A stretch of DNA of 40,298 nucleotides from Streptococcus cristatus (lineage in GTDB: Bacteria; Bacillota; Bacilli; Lactobacillales; Streptococcaceae): contig NZ_RJPS01000001.1 in NCBI RefSeq assembly GCF_003943505.1, positions 54,051 through 94,348 of the forward strand, read 5' to 3'. A program made the translations under genes and the position numbers. This document shows, piece after piece, positions 16,139 to 26,492 of this stretch (position 1 is the stretch's first letter; each line of letters begins with the position of its first letter). The notes under the pieces are model-generated. The model made no database searches and was not told the DNA's origin. It was given only the letters and a program-made list of their open reading frames with translations.

Positions 16139-17122
16139 TCACGAATATAGAATGGCCAAAGTCAGCAAGCTAGCTAAGAGACCTACGCCCCAGAAGAAGA
16201 AGTCAACCTTCCATTCGCTCCAAGGCTGACCATGCCCAGAAAAGCCACCCAGTTCAAAGTGGTGATGGACTGGCGTCATACGGAAAATCCGCTTGCCACC
16301 CGTTAACTTAAAATAAGTCACCTGCATCATAACAGAAGTTGTCTCAAAGACATAGACGATTCCGATGAGAAGCAAGGTCCACTCTTGGTGCAAGGCAATG
16401 GAGAGGGCTGCAAGCATACCACCCAAGGCAAGACTACCCACGTCCCCCATAAAGATTTTAGCTGGCTTATGGTTAAAGACAAAGAAGCCTAGCAAACCAC
16501 CAATCATGCTGATAATGACAATCAGAAGGTCAAAGCGCTTCTGCTCCAGAGCAATGACTCCGTAAGCCACCAAGCTGATCGCAACGGAGATACTAGCCAA
16601 GCCATCAATTCCATCGGTCAGATTGACAGCGTTGGAGAAACCAACCAGCCAAAAGAGGACGAAGAAGATATAGAGGAAGCCCAGCTGCACTGGAATCGTA
16701 AAGACATTGAGAGAGTCACCTGCCCCGTGCTGATTGTAGAAGAAGTAAAAGATAACTCCCCCTACCAGCTGTAGAGCTAGTTTCTGCTTAGGATTCAGGC
16801 CTTCGTTGATCTTACGGAAGACCTTGAGGAAATCATCCAAAAAGCCAACAATGCCGTAAAGAACCAAGATAAAGAGAATCATAATCAAGCCGTTGGACAG
16901 TTGTTGGGAAAGCAAAGCTGTCACAAAACTAGCCAAAACAGAAGCAACCAGAAAGACGGTTCCCCCCATCGTCGGCGTTCCAGCCTTAGCCTGATGCTGC
17001 TTGACATCCTCGTGCATTTGCTGGCCTGAAATATGAGCCTTGTGATAAAAACGGATAAAGGCAGGAATCCCAACAAGCGTTAGGATAAAGGTCAGAATTC
17101 CTGCAATAATTGCTGTTAACAT
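16139..17122 (-). CDS. mraY: Phospho-N-acetylmuramoyl-pentapeptide transferase
   Basis: A 327-residue polytopic membrane enzyme with about ten helices. It has conserved [11 protein letters not shown] (about 48-58), FLDDFLK (95-101), the LTDGIDGLA catalytic aspartate loop and [12 protein letters not shown] near the C-terminus. It transfers phospho-MurNAc-pentapeptide to undecaprenyl phosphate to make lipid I. It follows pbpX with a 1-base gap and closes the rsmH-ftsL-pbpX-mraY cluster, which is typical of streptococci, where the dcw genes are split. Confidence 0.97.
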   Translation of the reverse strand: MLTAIIAGILTFILTLVGIPAFIRFYHKAHISGQQMHEDVKQHQAKAGTPTMGGTVFLVASVLASFVTALLSQQLSNGLIMILFILVLYGIVGFLDDFLKVFRKINEGLNPKQKLALQLVGGVIFYFFYNQHGAGDSLNVFTIPVQLGFLYIFFVLFWLVGFSNAVNLTDGIDGLASISVAISLVAYGVIALEQKRFDLLIVIISMIGGLLGFFVFNHKPAKIFMGDVGSLALGGMLAALSIALHQEWTLLLIGIVYVFETTSVMMQVTYFKLTGGKRIFRMTPVHHHFELGGFSGHGQPWSEWKVDFFFWGVGLLASLLTLAILYS

Positions 17123-17123
17123 G

Positions 17124-19409
17124 CTAGTCTCCCAATGTAACGGTTATTTTTTTCAGTTTTTTCAGGTCTGTATTGACCTTCTCCTTCTGCTTGACAACTT
17201 TTGAGCCTTTGCCTTTAAAATTGACTTCCAGCCCTTGCCATTCAGCAAATTGCTCCACATTTTCCTTGGTCCAGCCATACATATCCGGCAAATCTTCAAA
17301 GTTATCACTTAAAATCAAAATCTGTTGATTGGCTTTCAATTCTTGTCCTTCTTTTACAGAAACCTTCTTGATTTCACTGCCTGTTCCTAAGATGACTGGC
17401 TGTACTAGATTGCGGCGAAGCTCATCAGCCAAGCCTCCTGGGCTGATTTGATTTTTTAACTTCAGTTGCTTGGTCAAACCATCGATAGATGGCATTTTGT
17501 AGGTTGTTTCTTTTTCAACCAGTTCCAAAGCAGGGCTATCGCCAGTTAGATTCAAGCTATCTTTAAGTGCCACAGCTTCTTCCAAGACTGGATTAACAAC
17601 TTCCTGCCAGAAAAGTGGTGAAAATTTCACTTCAGGCTGCTGAACAGTAACATACATAATGAAATCTGGACTTTCAGCCGGCGTCATGGCTACTACGGAG
17701 TAAATGTTATTATTCTCCCCTTCCAAATAGCCCTTATCTGTCGCAATTTGGGCTGTTCCGGATTTCACGGCCACATCTTGCCCAGAAACCTTGATAACCG
17801 GTTCTCCGCCGATATTCAGTGTTCCATAATAAGGGACCGTTCCAACCTGAATCATATAGTCCCGAGTCGTTTTCGCTGCTTTTCCTGAAACTGGATGACC
17901 AACGATTTCTGGCTGGGATTTACGGGCACTACCCGTTCGTGAATCATAAATAGCAGAGATAAATTTCGGCTCTAACATAACACCATCATTTGAAATAGCC
18001 GAAAAGGCACGTAACATCTGCACTTGGGTTACCCCAATCCCTTGTCCAAAGGAACTCATAGCAATGGTTACAGCATTGTCTGTAGGCAAGGCACCATATT
18101 CTTCATAGCCCATACCAAAACGAGTCGGTAAGCCAAATTTGAACTTCGATAGATAATCGATCCACTTGGCATTGCCCATATCCTGCTCAATGCGTGTCAT
18201 ACCAACGTTACTTGAGAAAATAAAGCCTTGAGCATAGGTCAGGACTTGTCCTGTTGATAACCCCATGTTCACATCCCAGTCGCGGATGGTAGCATCTGCA
18301 ATCTTATATTCTGAGTTATCGTATGTTCCATTTGGGTTAAAGCTTCCATTATCAATCGCTGAAGCCAAGGTCATAACTTTCATCGTTGAACCAGGCTCAT
18401 ACTGTGTCTGATAGAGGAGGGTATTCCAAGTTTTCAAATGCTCAGCATTCAATCCATCTTTGGTATCCGCATTATAAGTCGGACGCTGGGTCGTTGCTAA
18501 AATTTCACCTGTCTTAGCACTGACCAAAGTCGCACTGACAAATTTACCCTTAGCTTTTTCTTGGAAGGCATCCATTCGCGTTTCCAAGTAGGTCTGCAGC
18601 TGGGCAGAAAGAGTTGTATAAACATCTTTTCCATCCTCTGTCTTGACAGACACTTCCTCTGAGCCTGGTATGATGTTCCCATTGCGGTCTTTTTCGTAAG
18701 TAACAATACCATTCTGACCACCCAAGATACGGTCTAGCGACTCCTCCATACCAGATTTCCCTACAAGCGTTTTATTGCCGTCCTTATCCTCTTGCATCTG
18801 AGCTTGACCGATGAATTGCGAAGCAAAGATTCCGTTATTGTAGCTACGGTTGGGGCTGGTTGTGAAGCCGATTCCCTCTATCTTCGCTTCCTCCATGGCC
18901 TGACGGATAGAACTCATGGTGCTGTAAGTAATCCCGTTCCCTTGAGAACCAAAAGAAACCTGTTTTAGATCCTTTTGCGAAAGTTGCTGTTTAACATAAT
19001 CCTTATCCATTTCCAGATATTGGTTGAAAATATCAGCCACCTTATCATACTGGGATTCTTCTACATAGAGGACTTTACCAGAGGCAGACTTATAATTCTT
19101 GTCAATGATAGCATAAACGTTATAAGTTGTCGCATCTTCCGCAATAGGTACACCATTTCGGTCATAGATGGTTCCCCGCTTGGCAGCGACGACGACTGTC
19201 TTTTGGTGCACTTGCTTGGCACCTTTTGACAAATTAACACCAAATTTCTGATCTGTCCCGATAATGGTCGCAAAATTAATTAAGAAAATGAAAAAAAGAA
19301 AGACGGCTAAGGCACTCATGCTTTTTCCCACTCTTCTTCGATTGTATTCGGGTGTCTGTCTGTTTTTTAAAGCATATCGCTGAATGTTTTTTAAAAATCT
19401 ATTACTCAT
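17124..19409 (-). CDS. pbpX: Penicillin-binding protein 2X with PASTA domains
   Basis: A 761-residue class B PBP. It has a cytoplasmic tail, a membrane anchor at about 30-50, a PBP dimerisation domain (about 70-240), a transpeptidase domain (about 265-610) and two C-terminal PASTA domains (about 630-761). The active-site motifs are intact: STMK (Ser341-Lys344), SSN (Ser399-Asn401) and KSGT (Lys549-Thr552). It is the septal transpeptidase working with FtsW and FtsL. I see no obvious mosaic block, but that needs an alignment. It overlaps ftsL by 8 bases, so they are translationally coupled. Confidence 0.97.
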   Translation of the reverse strand: MSNRFLKNIQRYALKNRQTPEYNRRRVGKSMSALAVFLFFIFLINFATIIGTDQKFGVNLSKGAKQVHQKTVVVAAKRGTIYDRNGVPIAEDATTYNVYAIIDKNYKSASGKVLYVEESQYDKVADIFNQYLEMDKDYVKQQLSQKDLKQVSFGSQGNGITYSTMSSIRQAMEEAKIEGIGFTTSPNRSYNNGIFASQFIGQAQMQEDKDGNKTLVGKSGMEESLDRILGGQNGIVTYEKDRNGNIIPGSEEVSVKTEDGKDVYTTLSAQLQTYLETRMDAFQEKAKGKFVSATLVSAKTGEILATTQRPTYNADTKDGLNAEHLKTWNTLLYQTQYEPGSTMKVMTLASAIDNGSFNPNGTYDNSEYKIADATIRDWDVNMGLSTGQVLTYAQGFIFSSNVGMTRIEQDMGNAKWIDYLSKFKFGLPTRFGMGYEEYGALPTDNAVTIAMSSFGQGIGVTQVQMLRAFSAISNDGVMLEPKFISAIYDSRTGSARKSQPEIVGHPVSGKAAKTTRDYMIQVGTVPYYGTLNIGGEPVIKVSGQDVAVKSGTAQIATDKGYLEGENNNIYSVVAMTPAESPDFIMYVTVQQPEVKFSPLFWQEVVNPVLEEAVALKDSLNLTGDSPALELVEKETTYKMPSIDGLTKQLKLKNQISPGGLADELRRNLVQPVILGTGSEIKKVSVKEGQELKANQQILILSDNFEDLPDMYGWTKENVEQFAEWQGLEVNFKGKGSKVVKQKEKVNTDLKKLKKITVTLGD

Positions 19410-19722
19410 TGGTTGTACTCACTGTCTTACGATTTCCCTTTTGGAGTTTCATATCCTGAGAGCTAGCCAACTGGGACAGCCTTTCATAACGTGTTAATTC
19501 ATTCACTTCTTGCTTAATATTATCCAATTCAGCCTGCTCTGACTCAATCTGAGCATTAACTTCAGTCAAATCATGATTGACCTGCAGCAGCTTGGTCTGC
19601 ATAAACACAATACTGACTGCAAGGATAATCGCTGTTAAAATAATGGAGCCATAGAAGGCTTTTTCGACTCGAGAAAATTTCCGAATCCGTTTTTGAATAG
19701 GGTGTTGCTTTCTTTCTGCCAT
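19402..19722 (-). CDS. ftsL: Cell division protein FtsL
   Basis: A 106-residue bitopic protein with a basic cytoplasmic N-terminus ([20 protein letters not shown]), one membrane helix at about 25-48 ([18 protein letters not shown]) and an extracellular leucine-zipper-like coiled coil (about 50-90: [20 protein letters not shown]). Its size, its position between rsmH and pbpX, and its architecture identify FtsL despite low sequence conservation. It forms a complex with DivIB/FtsQ and DivIC/FtsB at the septum. It lies 5 bases after rsmH. Confidence 0.93.
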   Translation of the reverse strand: MAERKQHPIQKRIRKFSRVEKAFYGSIILTAIILAVSIVFMQTKLLQVNHDLTEVNAQIESEQAELDNIKQEVNELTRYERLSQLASSQDMKLQKGNRKTVSTTNE

Positions 19723-19727
19723 GAAAC

Positions 19728-20678
19728 TTACTCATGCACCTTCCTAGCCACGCGCAACTTCGCAGAATGGGCGCGATTATTGGCTTCTAATTCTTCTTTG
19801 CTTGGTAAAATGGGGTTGCGTGAAACTAACTCCAGCTTGGGCTGCAAATCATCTGGAATGAAGGGTAGACCTTTGGGAACATCTACGGTTGAGGCCTCTT
19901 TAAACAGTTGCTTGGTCAGGCGATCTTCCAGCGAATGAAAGGTAATCACTGAAATACGACCACCTACAGCCAGCAAGTCAATAGCCTGCTGAATGGATTC
20001 ATCGGCCGCCCCCAACTCGTCATTTACTTCAATCCGAATGGCCTGAAAAATCTGTTTAGCTGGATGACCTTTTTTCTTCAGTTCCTTAGCAGGTTTAGCC
20101 GATTTGATAATCTCCGCCAGCTCTGTCGTCGTTTCGATTGGCTTAATTTCTCTCGCCTGCTCGATCTTACGGGCAATCTGCTTGGAAAACTTATCTTCGC
20201 CATATTTGAAAAAAATACGGACTAGGTCGTTATAAGGATAGTGATTCACAACTTGGTAAGCTGTCAAGGCAGCTTCTTGATTCATCCGCATATCCAACGG
20301 AGCGTCCTGTTTATATGAAAAACCGCGCTCCCGCTCATCCAGCTGCGGACTAGATACGCCCAAATCATAACAAATTCCATCAATCTTCTCGACCCCTACT
20401 TCATTCAAACGAGTCTTGAGATTGCGGAAATTATCCTTGATAAAGGTCACCATGCCCCGCTCAATATAGGGAGCTAGACGTTTTTTTGCATTGTCAATCG
20501 CAGTCTGATCCTGGTCAAAGGCATACAAATGTCCCTTGTCTCCCAGCTTACTCAAAAGATACTCGCTATGCCCAGCTCCGCCCAAGGTCGCATCAACATA
20601 GAGGCCATCTGGCTGAACATCAAGCTGGTCAATCGTTTCGTGAAGAAGTACAGTAATGTGATGAAATTCTTTTGTCAT
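19728..20678 (-). CDS. rsmH: 16S rRNA (cytosine-1402-N4)-methyltransferase RsmH (MraW)
   Basis: A 316-residue SAM-dependent methyltransferase. [19 protein letters not shown] at the start, [16 protein letters not shown] (SAM-binding loop, about 28-43), [19 protein letters not shown] and [13 protein letters not shown] are diagnostic. It methylates the base of C1402. The rsmI product at the left end of the window methylates the ribose of the same nucleotide. It is the first gene of the division cluster. Its promoter lies so close (-10 at 20688-20693) that the message should be nearly leaderless. Confidence 0.97.
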   Translation of the reverse strand: MTKEFHHITVLLHETIDQLDVQPDGLYVDATLGGAGHSEYLLSKLGDKGHLYAFDQDQTAIDNAKKRLAPYIERGMVTFIKDNFRNLKTRLNEVGVEKIDGICYDLGVSSPQLDERERGFSYKQDAPLDMRMNQEAALTAYQVVNHYPYNDLVRIFFKYGEDKFSKQIARKIEQAREIKPIETTTELAEIIKSAKPAKELKKKGHPAKQIFQAIRIEVNDELGAADESIQQAIDLLAVGGRISVITFHSLEDRLTKQLFKEASTVDVPKGLPFIPDDLQPKLELVSRNPILPSKEELEANNRAHSAKLRVARKVHE

Positions 20679-20687
20679 ATCCTATCT

Positions 20688-20693
20688 ATTATA
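20688..20693 (-). promoter_or_regulatory. Promoter (-10) of the rsmH-ftsL-pbpX-mraY cluster
   Basis: Minus strand TATAAT preceded by TGA. Only nine bases separate it from the rsmH ATG, so the predicted transcript start is 2-3 bases before the ATG. The -35 region is just a T-run. Confidence 0.6.
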
Positions 20694-20823
20694 TCACATT
20701 CATGTATAAAAAAAAATCTAAAAGAATATATCAGCTTTTGATAGGCTACCTTATAGCCTTTGCAAGTCACTTTTAGAAATCTACCACTTAGCTTACCAGC
20801 TTCTACCAGTCAGCGAAAAGGCC

Positions 20824-20851
20824 TTGCGGGCATACCATATTCTGCTATAAT
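20824..20851 (+). promoter_or_regulatory. Promoter of the MFS transporter gene
   Basis: TATAAT (20846-20851) preceded by TGC, with a weak -35 TTGCGG (20824-20829) 16 bases upstream. The predicted leader is about 68 bases. Confidence 0.6.
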
Positions 20852-20925
20852 CATAACTACCAATGCATTGCGAGTTGGAATTCCTTCACATTCCGAAATT
20901 GATTCGTCCCCAAAGGAGATTTATT

Positions 20926-22149
20926 ATGAAACTTGCTTTAAAAAATAGACTATTTGCCTTCATCAGTCTGTCACGGATCTTTAATATCCTAGGCTCTTCT
21001 ATCTATAATATCGTTTTTATCGTATTTGCTTCTAGCATGCCCCAGCCCAAGTTTGCAGTCGGTATTGCCAACTTTATCGTTCTTGTTCCTACCTTTTTCA
21101 CAGTCTTTGTCGGTATGCAAGCTGACAAAACCCATCAAAAGGCTCGCTGGCTTATTCATCTAGGTTATTTGCAGGCCTTCCTCTTCATCTTAGTCGCCCT
21201 CCTAACCAAGTCTGCCTCCTACCTAGCCTTTGCTACCGTCTGCTTTCTCAATATCTTTTCCGACATTATCAGCGACTATCGCAGTGGCTTACAGATGCCT
21301 ATCTTACAGAAAAATATAGAAGAGAAAGATTTGATGGAAGCTTACTCTTTCACTCAACTTCTCACTTTTTTGGGAAATTTTGCTGGGCAAGCTCTAGGAG
21401 TCTGGCTGCTGAGTATCAGCCAGCAAAATTTCGCTATGGTCGCCCTCATCAACGCCCTCTGCTTCCTACTCTCCTCAAGCACTCTCTATCTGATTCGCCA
21501 AAAACTCACCCATGATGCTCCTGCTGTTGCAGAGCAAAAACTTCCTTTCAAGGCTCAGATGAAAGACCTTTACCAGAATGTCCAAATGATTTTTGAACAA
21601 GAAAAAATCGGAAACTTCCTGCTAGTGCTGCTTCAAGTCCTCCTCTTAAATGCACTGGCTGGCTCCATCATGGGACTCTACAATCTCTATTTATTGGATC
21701 ACCCATTTTGGGGGCTGAATCTGAGCCAGTCTCTGCTAGTCATCGAGTCCTGCACAGTGATTGGGATTATCTCTGCCAGTGCCTTCTCAAATGATTATTT
21801 TTCCAAGCTCTCTCTGATGAGACTCGTCGTTTGGTGCTCGCTAGCTCTGCTCCTCCTAGGACTCAGCAATTTACTCCAAGCTCCTGCTCTCTTGGGAATT
21901 TTCTTTCTTACCTTTCTCATGTATATCTCTGGAAAAATCAATCCTAAAATCAACAGCATGCTGCTGAGTAAACTTCCTCCAGAAGTATTAGCCCAAACCT
22001 CCAACTTTCTCACCATGCTCTTTACCTTTTCCATTCCGCTGGGAAGCATGATTTTTACCAGCCTCGGCCTTTGGAATATGGGAAGCGCTTGGTTGGTCTT
22101 CTCTCTGCTTGGTGGTGTCTGCCTTCTACTCAGCCTCAAAAATAACTAG
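20926..22149 (+). CDS. Major facilitator superfamily transporter
   Basis: A 407-residue membrane protein. The start is placed at 20926 because AAAGGAG (20912-20918) lies 7 bases upstream. A longer in-frame reading from 20863 has no ribosome site. It shows about 12 hydrophobic segments in two halves, with the loop MQADKTHQKARW after the second or third helix resembling the MFS signature G-x3-D-x-x-x-R, and a central cytoplasmic loop around residues 190-220. It resembles macrolide- or multidrug-efflux type MFS proteins by layout, but the substrate cannot be told from sequence. It stands alone with its own promoter. A 175-bp repeat begins 31 bases after its stop. Confidence 0.82.
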   Translation: MKLALKNRLFAFISLSRIFNILGSSIYNIVFIVFASSMPQPKFAVGIANFIVLVPTFFTVFVGMQADKTHQKARWLIHLGYLQAFLFILVALLTKSASYLAFATVCFLNIFSDIISDYRSGLQMPILQKNIEEKDLMEAYSFTQLLTFLGNFAGQALGVWLLSISQQNFAMVALINALCFLLSSSTLYLIRQKLTHDAPAVAEQKLPFKAQMKDLYQNVQMIFEQEKIGNFLLVLLQVLLLNALAGSIMGLYNLYLLDHPFWGLNLSQSLLVIESCTVIGIISASAFSNDYFSKLSLMRLVVWCSLALLLLGLSNLLQAPALLGIFFLTFLMYISGKINPKINSMLLSKLPPEVLAQTSNFLTMLFTFSIPLGSMIFTSLGLWNMGSAWLVFSLLGGVCLLLSLKNN

Positions 22150-22180
22150 AGTAAAAATCGTCACAATTCCATACAAAAAA

Positions 22181-22355
22181 GAGGCTGGGACAAAAGTCCT
22201 AGTCTCTCAATTGTCTTTGGATTGTCAAGCAAGACGCAGTGGTTGAGTGGGCTCTACTACGCTGATTTCATCAGCTTTTACAGCCCTACTCAACTGTGCG
22301 GAGGTGGGACGACGAAATCGAATTCTAACGAATGACCGATTTCTGTCCCACTCTC
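22181..22355 (+). repeat. 175-bp structured intergenic repeat, copy 1
   Basis: It begins GAGGCTGGGACAAAAGTCCT and ends TGTCCCACTCTC. The ends are imperfect inverted repeats. Each end also folds on itself, and the middle holds a third stem (GCTGAT-TTC-ATCAGC inside GTTGAGTGGGCT/AGCCCTACTCAAC). It lies between the converging MFS and htpX genes and can act as terminator for both. It differs from copy 3 at five positions. Confidence 0.93.
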
Positions 22356-22356
22356 A

Positions 22357-23262
22357 TTACATATTTTTCAATCTTTCTATCCGATCAGAAATTGGTGGGT
22401 GAGTGTAAAAGAGCTTTTGCAAGCCACCCTTCTTCTTAGGATCATTGATATAGAGGGCTGCGCTGGCGTCATCTACATGGTGCTCCATGGGCTGGCTATT
22501 GTCTAACTTCAGCAGGGCATTGATCATGCCCTTAGGATTGCGGGTCAGCTCAACACTGGAAGCGTCTGCCAGATACTCACGTTGACGGGAAATAGCCAAC
22601 TGCACCAATGTTGCAGCAAGCGGCGCCAAGAGAAGAGCCAGCAGAGAGACAATCATCAAAACAATTCCTAAGCCATTGTCATTGTCCCGATCGTTTCTTC
22701 GACGGCCACCACCGCCAAACCACATCATGCGCCCAGCCATGCTAGACAGCATCGTGACAGCACTTGTGAGTGCCACTGCGATCGTCGAAATGCGAATATC
22801 ATAATTACGAATGTGACTGACTTCATGCCCCATTACACCTTCAAGCTCTTCACGATTCATGAGGGCAAGCAAGCCAGTTGTTGCAGCCACGGCCGCATTC
22901 TCAGGCTTTGAGCCAGTCGCAAAGGCATTGGGCGAGGCATCTTCTACGATGAAGACCCGAGGCATAGGAATCTGTGCCACCATGGCCATATCCTGCACAA
23001 CGTGATAGAGTTCAGGCGCTTCCTGCTCGGACACTTCCCTCGCACCATTCATCGACATGACAATCTCTGTGGACTGAAAAATCATACTGACAGCATAAAT
23101 ACCACCGATGATAAAGGCGATGGCCATCCCACCAAAGGGAGAATCGAGCCAAAGATAGCCGACAGCTGCCCCAATCAAAGCTAAAAGAGCAAAGAAGGCG
23201 ACGAGGAGAACCCAAGTGCGCCTTTTATTGCTGGCAATTTGGTCAAACAACATAGTGGCCAC
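22357..23262 (-). CDS. htpX: Zinc metalloprotease HtpX
   Basis: A 301-residue M48B membrane protease. It has two N-terminal helices (about 15-40 and 43-65), the zinc motif HEVSH at 146-150 with a downstream glutamate region ([14 protein letters not shown]), two more hydrophobic segments around 160-215, and the C-terminal [14 protein letters not shown]. It degrades damaged membrane proteins. It is immediately downstream of lemA (adjacent stop and start), a pairing seen throughout streptococci. Confidence 0.95.
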   Translation of the reverse strand: MATMLFDQIASNKRRTWVLLVAFFALLALIGAAVGYLWLDSPFGGMAIAFIIGGIYAVSMIFQSTEIVMSMNGAREVSEQEAPELYHVVQDMAMVAQIPMPRVFIVEDASPNAFATGSKPENAAVAATTGLLALMNREELEGVMGHEVSHIRNYDIRISTIAVALTSAVTMLSSMAGRMMWFGGGGRRRNDRDNDNGLGIVLMIVSLLALLLAPLAATLVQLAISRQREYLADASSVELTRNPKGMINALLKLDNSQPMEHHVDDASAALYINDPKKKGGLQKLFYTHPPISDRIERLKNM

Positions 23263-23826
23263 CTACCCCAAATCGCTAAAATCCACTTTAGGAACAGCCT
23301 TTTCTTCCTCTGGTGTCTTCAAGAAGTCTGCTGCTTTGAAGCCAAACATACCTGCAATGACATTGCTTGGGAAAGTTTCCATTTTGACATTGTAGTTGCT
23401 GGTTACTGAATTGTAAAGCTGACGAGAATAAGCAATCTTATTTTCTGTATTTGTCAACTCTTCCTGAAGTTTCAAGTAGTTTGTATTTGCCTTAAGGTCT
23501 GGGTAATTTTCAGCAACCGCAAAGATACCAGAAATCGAACGAGTCAGGGCATCACTAGCCTCCATAGCCTGAGCAGGTGATGAGGCAGCAGCTACTTGGT
23601 TACGCAGTCGAGTAACATTTTCCAAGGTTGATTTCTCATATTTTCCATAACCTTTGACCGTCTCCAAAAGGTTGGGAATCAGGTCATTTCGGCGCTTGAG
23701 CTGGACATCAATCTGACTCCAAGCTTCCTGAGTCTGCATACGGCTTTTAACAAGACCATTGTAAACAGAAATCACGAAAATAGCTACAACTGCCACAACT
23801 GCAATAATAATTAAAAACATGGACAT
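23263..23826 (-). CDS. lemA: LemA-family membrane protein
   Basis: A 187-residue protein from the ATG at 23826. AAGGAG lies 10 bases upstream. The longer frame to 23880 would start inside the promoter and is rejected. One N-terminal membrane helix ([20 protein letters not shown]) is followed by a long helical domain with the family signature [20 protein letters not shown] and [16 protein letters not shown]. Its function is uncertain. It is a conserved partner of htpX and is transcribed with it. Confidence 0.93.
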   Translation of the reverse strand: MSMFLIIIAVVAVVAIFVISVYNGLVKSRMQTQEAWSQIDVQLKRRNDLIPNLLETVKGYGKYEKSTLENVTRLRNQVAAASSPAQAMEASDALTRSISGIFAVAENYPDLKANTNYLKLQEELTNTENKIAYSRQLYNSVTSNYNVKMETFPSNVIAGMFGFKAADFLKTPEEEKAVPKVDFSDLG

Positions 23827-23859
23827 AATAAAGATACTCCTTATAATTTGATTGCACCT

Positions 23860-23888
23860 ATTATAACAAAAAAAGCTCAACCTGTCTT
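23860..23888 (-). promoter_or_regulatory. Promoter of lemA-htpX
   Basis: Minus strand AAGACA (23883-23888), a 17-base spacer, TATAAT (23860-23865). The predicted leader is about 25 bases. Confidence 0.65.
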
Positions 23889-24073
23889 TCTTGACATGTC
23901 ATCTAATAAAATAGCTTTAGCTTGAGTATATCCAAATACAAAAATAGTCAGAAATCTAGAAAAAGCTTCTTCACTTTTCTAGAAAATAAACTCTGGAAAT
24001 CAGGACAAGTCAGCATCTAATCCTTGGAGACACAGGAAGCTGATAGGCAGCAGCACCTTGCCTCGTTTTATGA

Positions 24074-24079
24074 TATAAT
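24074..24079 (+). promoter_or_regulatory. Promoter of rsmG (-10)
   Basis: TATAAT preceded by TGA (extended -10), with the start predicted near 24086. The spacer 23889-24073 shows no other feature that I can support. Confidence 0.6.
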
Positions 24080-24110
24080 AGAATGAATACTGACAAACAA
24101 GGATGAAACT

Positions 24111-24824
24111 ATGACACCGCAAGAATTTTACCAGCTACTAAGCCAGCAGGGAATTGAGCTGACCGACCGCCAGAAAGACCAGTTTGAGCGTTATTTTGAA
24201 CTCTTGGTCGAATGGAACGAAAAAATCAATCTGACAGCTATCACTGAAAAAAATGAAGTCTATCTCAAGCATTTTTATGATTCAATTGCGCCCGTTTTGC
24301 AAGGCCTGATTGATAATCAAGAGCTTAAGCTACTGGATATCGGAGCTGGTGCAGGCTTTCCAAGCCTCCCTATGAAAATCATCTGCCCTCAGCTGGATGT
24401 GACTATCATTGACTCACTCAACAAACGCATTAATTTCCTCAAACTACTGGCAGAAGAGCTGGAGTTGGACAAGGTTCACTTCTACCATGGTCGTGCAGAA
24501 GACTTTGCTCAAGACAAGGCTTTCCGGGCTCAATTTGACCTAGTCACCGCCCGTGCAGTCGCTCGGATGCAGGTCCTATCTGAATTGACCATTCCTTACC
24601 TAAAAGTTGGCGGGAAATTGCTGGCGCTCAAGGCTTCCAACGCCCCCGAGGAGCTAGAGGAAGCAAAAAATGCCCTCAATTTACTCTTTAGCAAGGTTCA
24701 GGATAACCTTAGCTATGCCCTATCAAACGGTGACCCCCGCTTTATCACAGTGGTTGAAAAGAAGAAAGAAACTCCCAACAAATACCCCCGCAAGGCCGGC
24801 ATGCCAAATAAAAGACCATTATAA
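24111..24824 (+). CDS. rsmG: 16S rRNA (guanine-527-N7)-methyltransferase RsmG (GidB)
   Basis: A 237-residue Rossmann-fold methyltransferase. [20 protein letters not shown] and the SAM-binding [17 protein letters not shown] (about 69-85), then [17 protein letters not shown] and VTARAVARM, are typical of the family. It methylates G527 in 16S rRNA, and loss of this activity gives low-level streptomycin resistance in other bacteria. AAGGATG precedes the ATG. A copy of the 175-bp repeat starts six bases after its stop and probably serves as terminator. Confidence 0.96.
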   Translation: MTPQEFYQLLSQQGIELTDRQKDQFERYFELLVEWNEKINLTAITEKNEVYLKHFYDSIAPVLQGLIDNQELKLLDIGAGAGFPSLPMKIICPQLDVTIIDSLNKRINFLKLLAEELELDKVHFYHGRAEDFAQDKAFRAQFDLVTARAVARMQVLSELTIPYLKVGGKLLALKASNAPEELEEAKNALNLLFSKVQDNLSYALSNGDPRFITVVEKKKETPNKYPRKAGMPNKRPL

Positions 24825-24830
24825 GAAGAA

Positions 24831-25005
24831 GAGAGTGGGACAGAAATCGGTAATTCGTCAGAATTCGATTTCGTCGTCCCACCTCCGCACAGTTGAGTAG
24901 GGCTATAAAAGCTGATAAAATCAGCGTAGTAGAGTCCACTCAACCACTGCGTCTTGCTCGACAATCCAAAGACAATTGAGAGGCTAGGACTTTTGTCCCA
25001 GCCTC
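24831..25005 (-). repeat. 175-bp structured intergenic repeat, copy 2 (inverted)
   Basis: Same element as at 22181 and 39564 but in the opposite orientation. It runs from GAGAGTGGGACAG to GTCCCAGCCTC. About six substitutions separate it from copy 3. It lies between the converging rsmG and the unknown gene at 25026. Confidence 0.93.
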
Positions 25006-25025
25006 TTTATGTTTGTTAGACCATA

Positions 25026-25613
25026 CTATTTTTCCACAGCTTCATTATAGATTTGAATCCAAGGAGCAACTTGATTCATGACATCTAAAAACTGTAATAA
25101 GTCAATATATTTTTGATCTGTATAAGGCCCAAAAGCCAGACGAATAGCTTTGTTAGAACTCATTGGATTGTAATACAGATACAGGTGATGAACTTTTGCA
25201 TACTTTGTTTCTTCCACTTCCTCAATCTTAATGGTCACATCAGCCAAGTCAGAAAGCATGAGAAATTGGAAATAAGCATCCGCCCGTATGATGACATCCT
25301 TGTAGAGATAGAGGGATAGGCTTTCACGCGCATAACGAGAGTCGCTATAAATTAGTTGAAAATCCTTTTCAAGCTCTGGAAAGTGAGAATAAAGTTCTTG
25401 ACAGCGTCGCAAACTCTTTTCTCTATTGACTATAGCAAAGCAAGTAAAGAGACCACTCATCCCTATTAGCAAGATGATTGAAATCAGGGTCATTCTTCCC
25501 CCGACTTCATCTGTCTGTGACAAAGCAAAGAGCAAAACGAAAGCCCCTAGACCACAAAAAGCAGGAAAAATTAACTCCTTATAAAATTTAACATTTATTT
25601 TTTCTTGCACCAA
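25026..25613 (-). CDS. Uncharacterised membrane protein with two N-terminal helices
   Basis: A 195-residue protein that I do not recognise. Two hydrophobic segments (about 13-31 and 40-60) are followed by a soluble domain of about 130 residues rich in tyrosine and charged residues (KDVIIRADAYFQFLMLSDLA, VHHLYLYYNP, AIRLAFGPYTDQKYIDLL). The soluble part resembles small PH-like or YcxB-like cytoplasmic domains in general character, but I cannot support a family. It lies between the repeat and the ECF T gene, on the same strand as the latter, 42 bases downstream of it, so it may be part of that transcript. Confidence 0.7.
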   Translation of the reverse strand: MVQEKINVKFYKELIFPAFCGLGAFVLLFALSQTDEVGGRMTLISIILLIGMSGLFTCFAIVNREKSLRRCQELYSHFPELEKDFQLIYSDSRYARESLSLYLYKDVIIRADAYFQFLMLSDLADVTIKIEEVEETKYAKVHHLYLYYNPMSSNKAIRLAFGPYTDQKYIDLLQFLDVMNQVAPWIQIYNEAVEK

Positions 25614-25655
25614 TTATCCTCTCAATCCAAACCCAGCTAGTTTTCCACCTCGATC

Positions 25656-26492
25656 CTAGGCCCAAGGATTATAAAACCGTCCTTGATTGACAACGAAAAG
25701 AAGAAGGCTGAGGGCTAGTAGAAGGACAGACACCAGGATTACAAGTTTGTCTAGTTTTCCGAAGGCTTGCTGGGTGTACCAGGTCCGCTTTTTGTTTTTC
25801 CCAAAGCGGCGCAACTCCATGGCCGTCGCGATAGTATTGATTCGCTCGAGCGAGCTGAAAATCAGGGGAATGACGATTTGCAGATTGCCCTTGACCCGCT
25901 TGCTAAGGGGAGCCTTTTTGGATAATTCTTGCCCACGCGCCTCTTGAGACATCTTGATGAGGTAAAATTCCTCCTGTAAATCCGGAATATAACGCAGGGT
26001 CAGACTGACCGCATAGGCAATCTTATAAGAAAGGCCGATTTGATTCAGACTGGAAGCAAATTGACTGGGATGGGTGGTCATGAGAAAGATCACCGCTAGG
26101 GGAATCGTTGAGAAATACTTGAGCAAAAGATTCAAGAGATAAAAGAGCTCCTGAAGCGTGAGATTATAAGCTCCCCATCCTGTCCAGATCAGATTCTTGG
26201 CTCCATAAATCTCCACCCCATACTGAGGAGCAAAGAGATAGACCATGAGAATATTTAGCGCTGCAAAAGTTCCCGCAAAAGCTAGAACGAAAGAAATGTC
26301 TTTCAGCCGAATCTCAGACACTCGAAATAACATCAGGGAAGCTAGAGCTAGAAGAAGGAGAAAACGCGTATCGTAGCTCATCATGGCCGCCACCGAAACC
26401 AAGATAAAAAAGATAAGTTTGCTAGCACCAGAAAGAGCATGGAGAAAAGTCCTTCCGGCATGGTAGCCAATCAATTTTTGTTGATTAAACAT
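25656..26492 (-). CDS. ecfT: ECF transporter transmembrane (T) component
   Basis: A 278-residue membrane protein with about six helices. The coupling-helix signatures are visible: SQEARGQEL (Ala-Arg-Gly motif) and [12 protein letters not shown] further on. EcfT joins an S component to the ATPases of vitamin-type importers. It overlaps the double-ATPase gene by 8 bases. From memory the pneumococcal equivalents form an operon with a UPF0397 S component (sometimes called MtsA-MtsB-MtsC). Here the S gene is not adjacent. UPF0397 occurs 11 kb away at 37024. Confidence 0.88.
   Translation of the reverse strand: MFNQQKLIGYHAGRTFLHALSGASKLIFFILVSVAAMMSYDTRFLLLLALASLMLFRVSEIRLKDISFVLAFAGTFAALNILMVYLFAPQYGVEIYGAKNLIWTGWGAYNLTLQELFYLLNLLLKYFSTIPLAVIFLMTTHPSQFASSLNQIGLSYKIAYAVSLTLRYIPDLQEEFYLIKMSQEARGQELSKKAPLSKRVKGNLQIVIPLIFSSLERINTIATAMELRRFGKNKKRTWYTQQAFGKLDKLVILVSVLLLALSLLLFVVNQGRFYNPWA

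Noticed and set aside
20744..20760. Hairpin AGGCTA/TAGCCT between rsmH and the MFS gene, considered as a terminator
   Set aside because: No gene ends there on either strand and no T-run follows. The genes diverge.
24713..24964. 83-codon minus-strand reading frame over the end of rsmG and repeat copy 2
   Set aside because: Most of it is translation of the 175-bp repeat. The same peptide can be read from the other copies, there is no ribosome site, and it runs opposite to rsmG.
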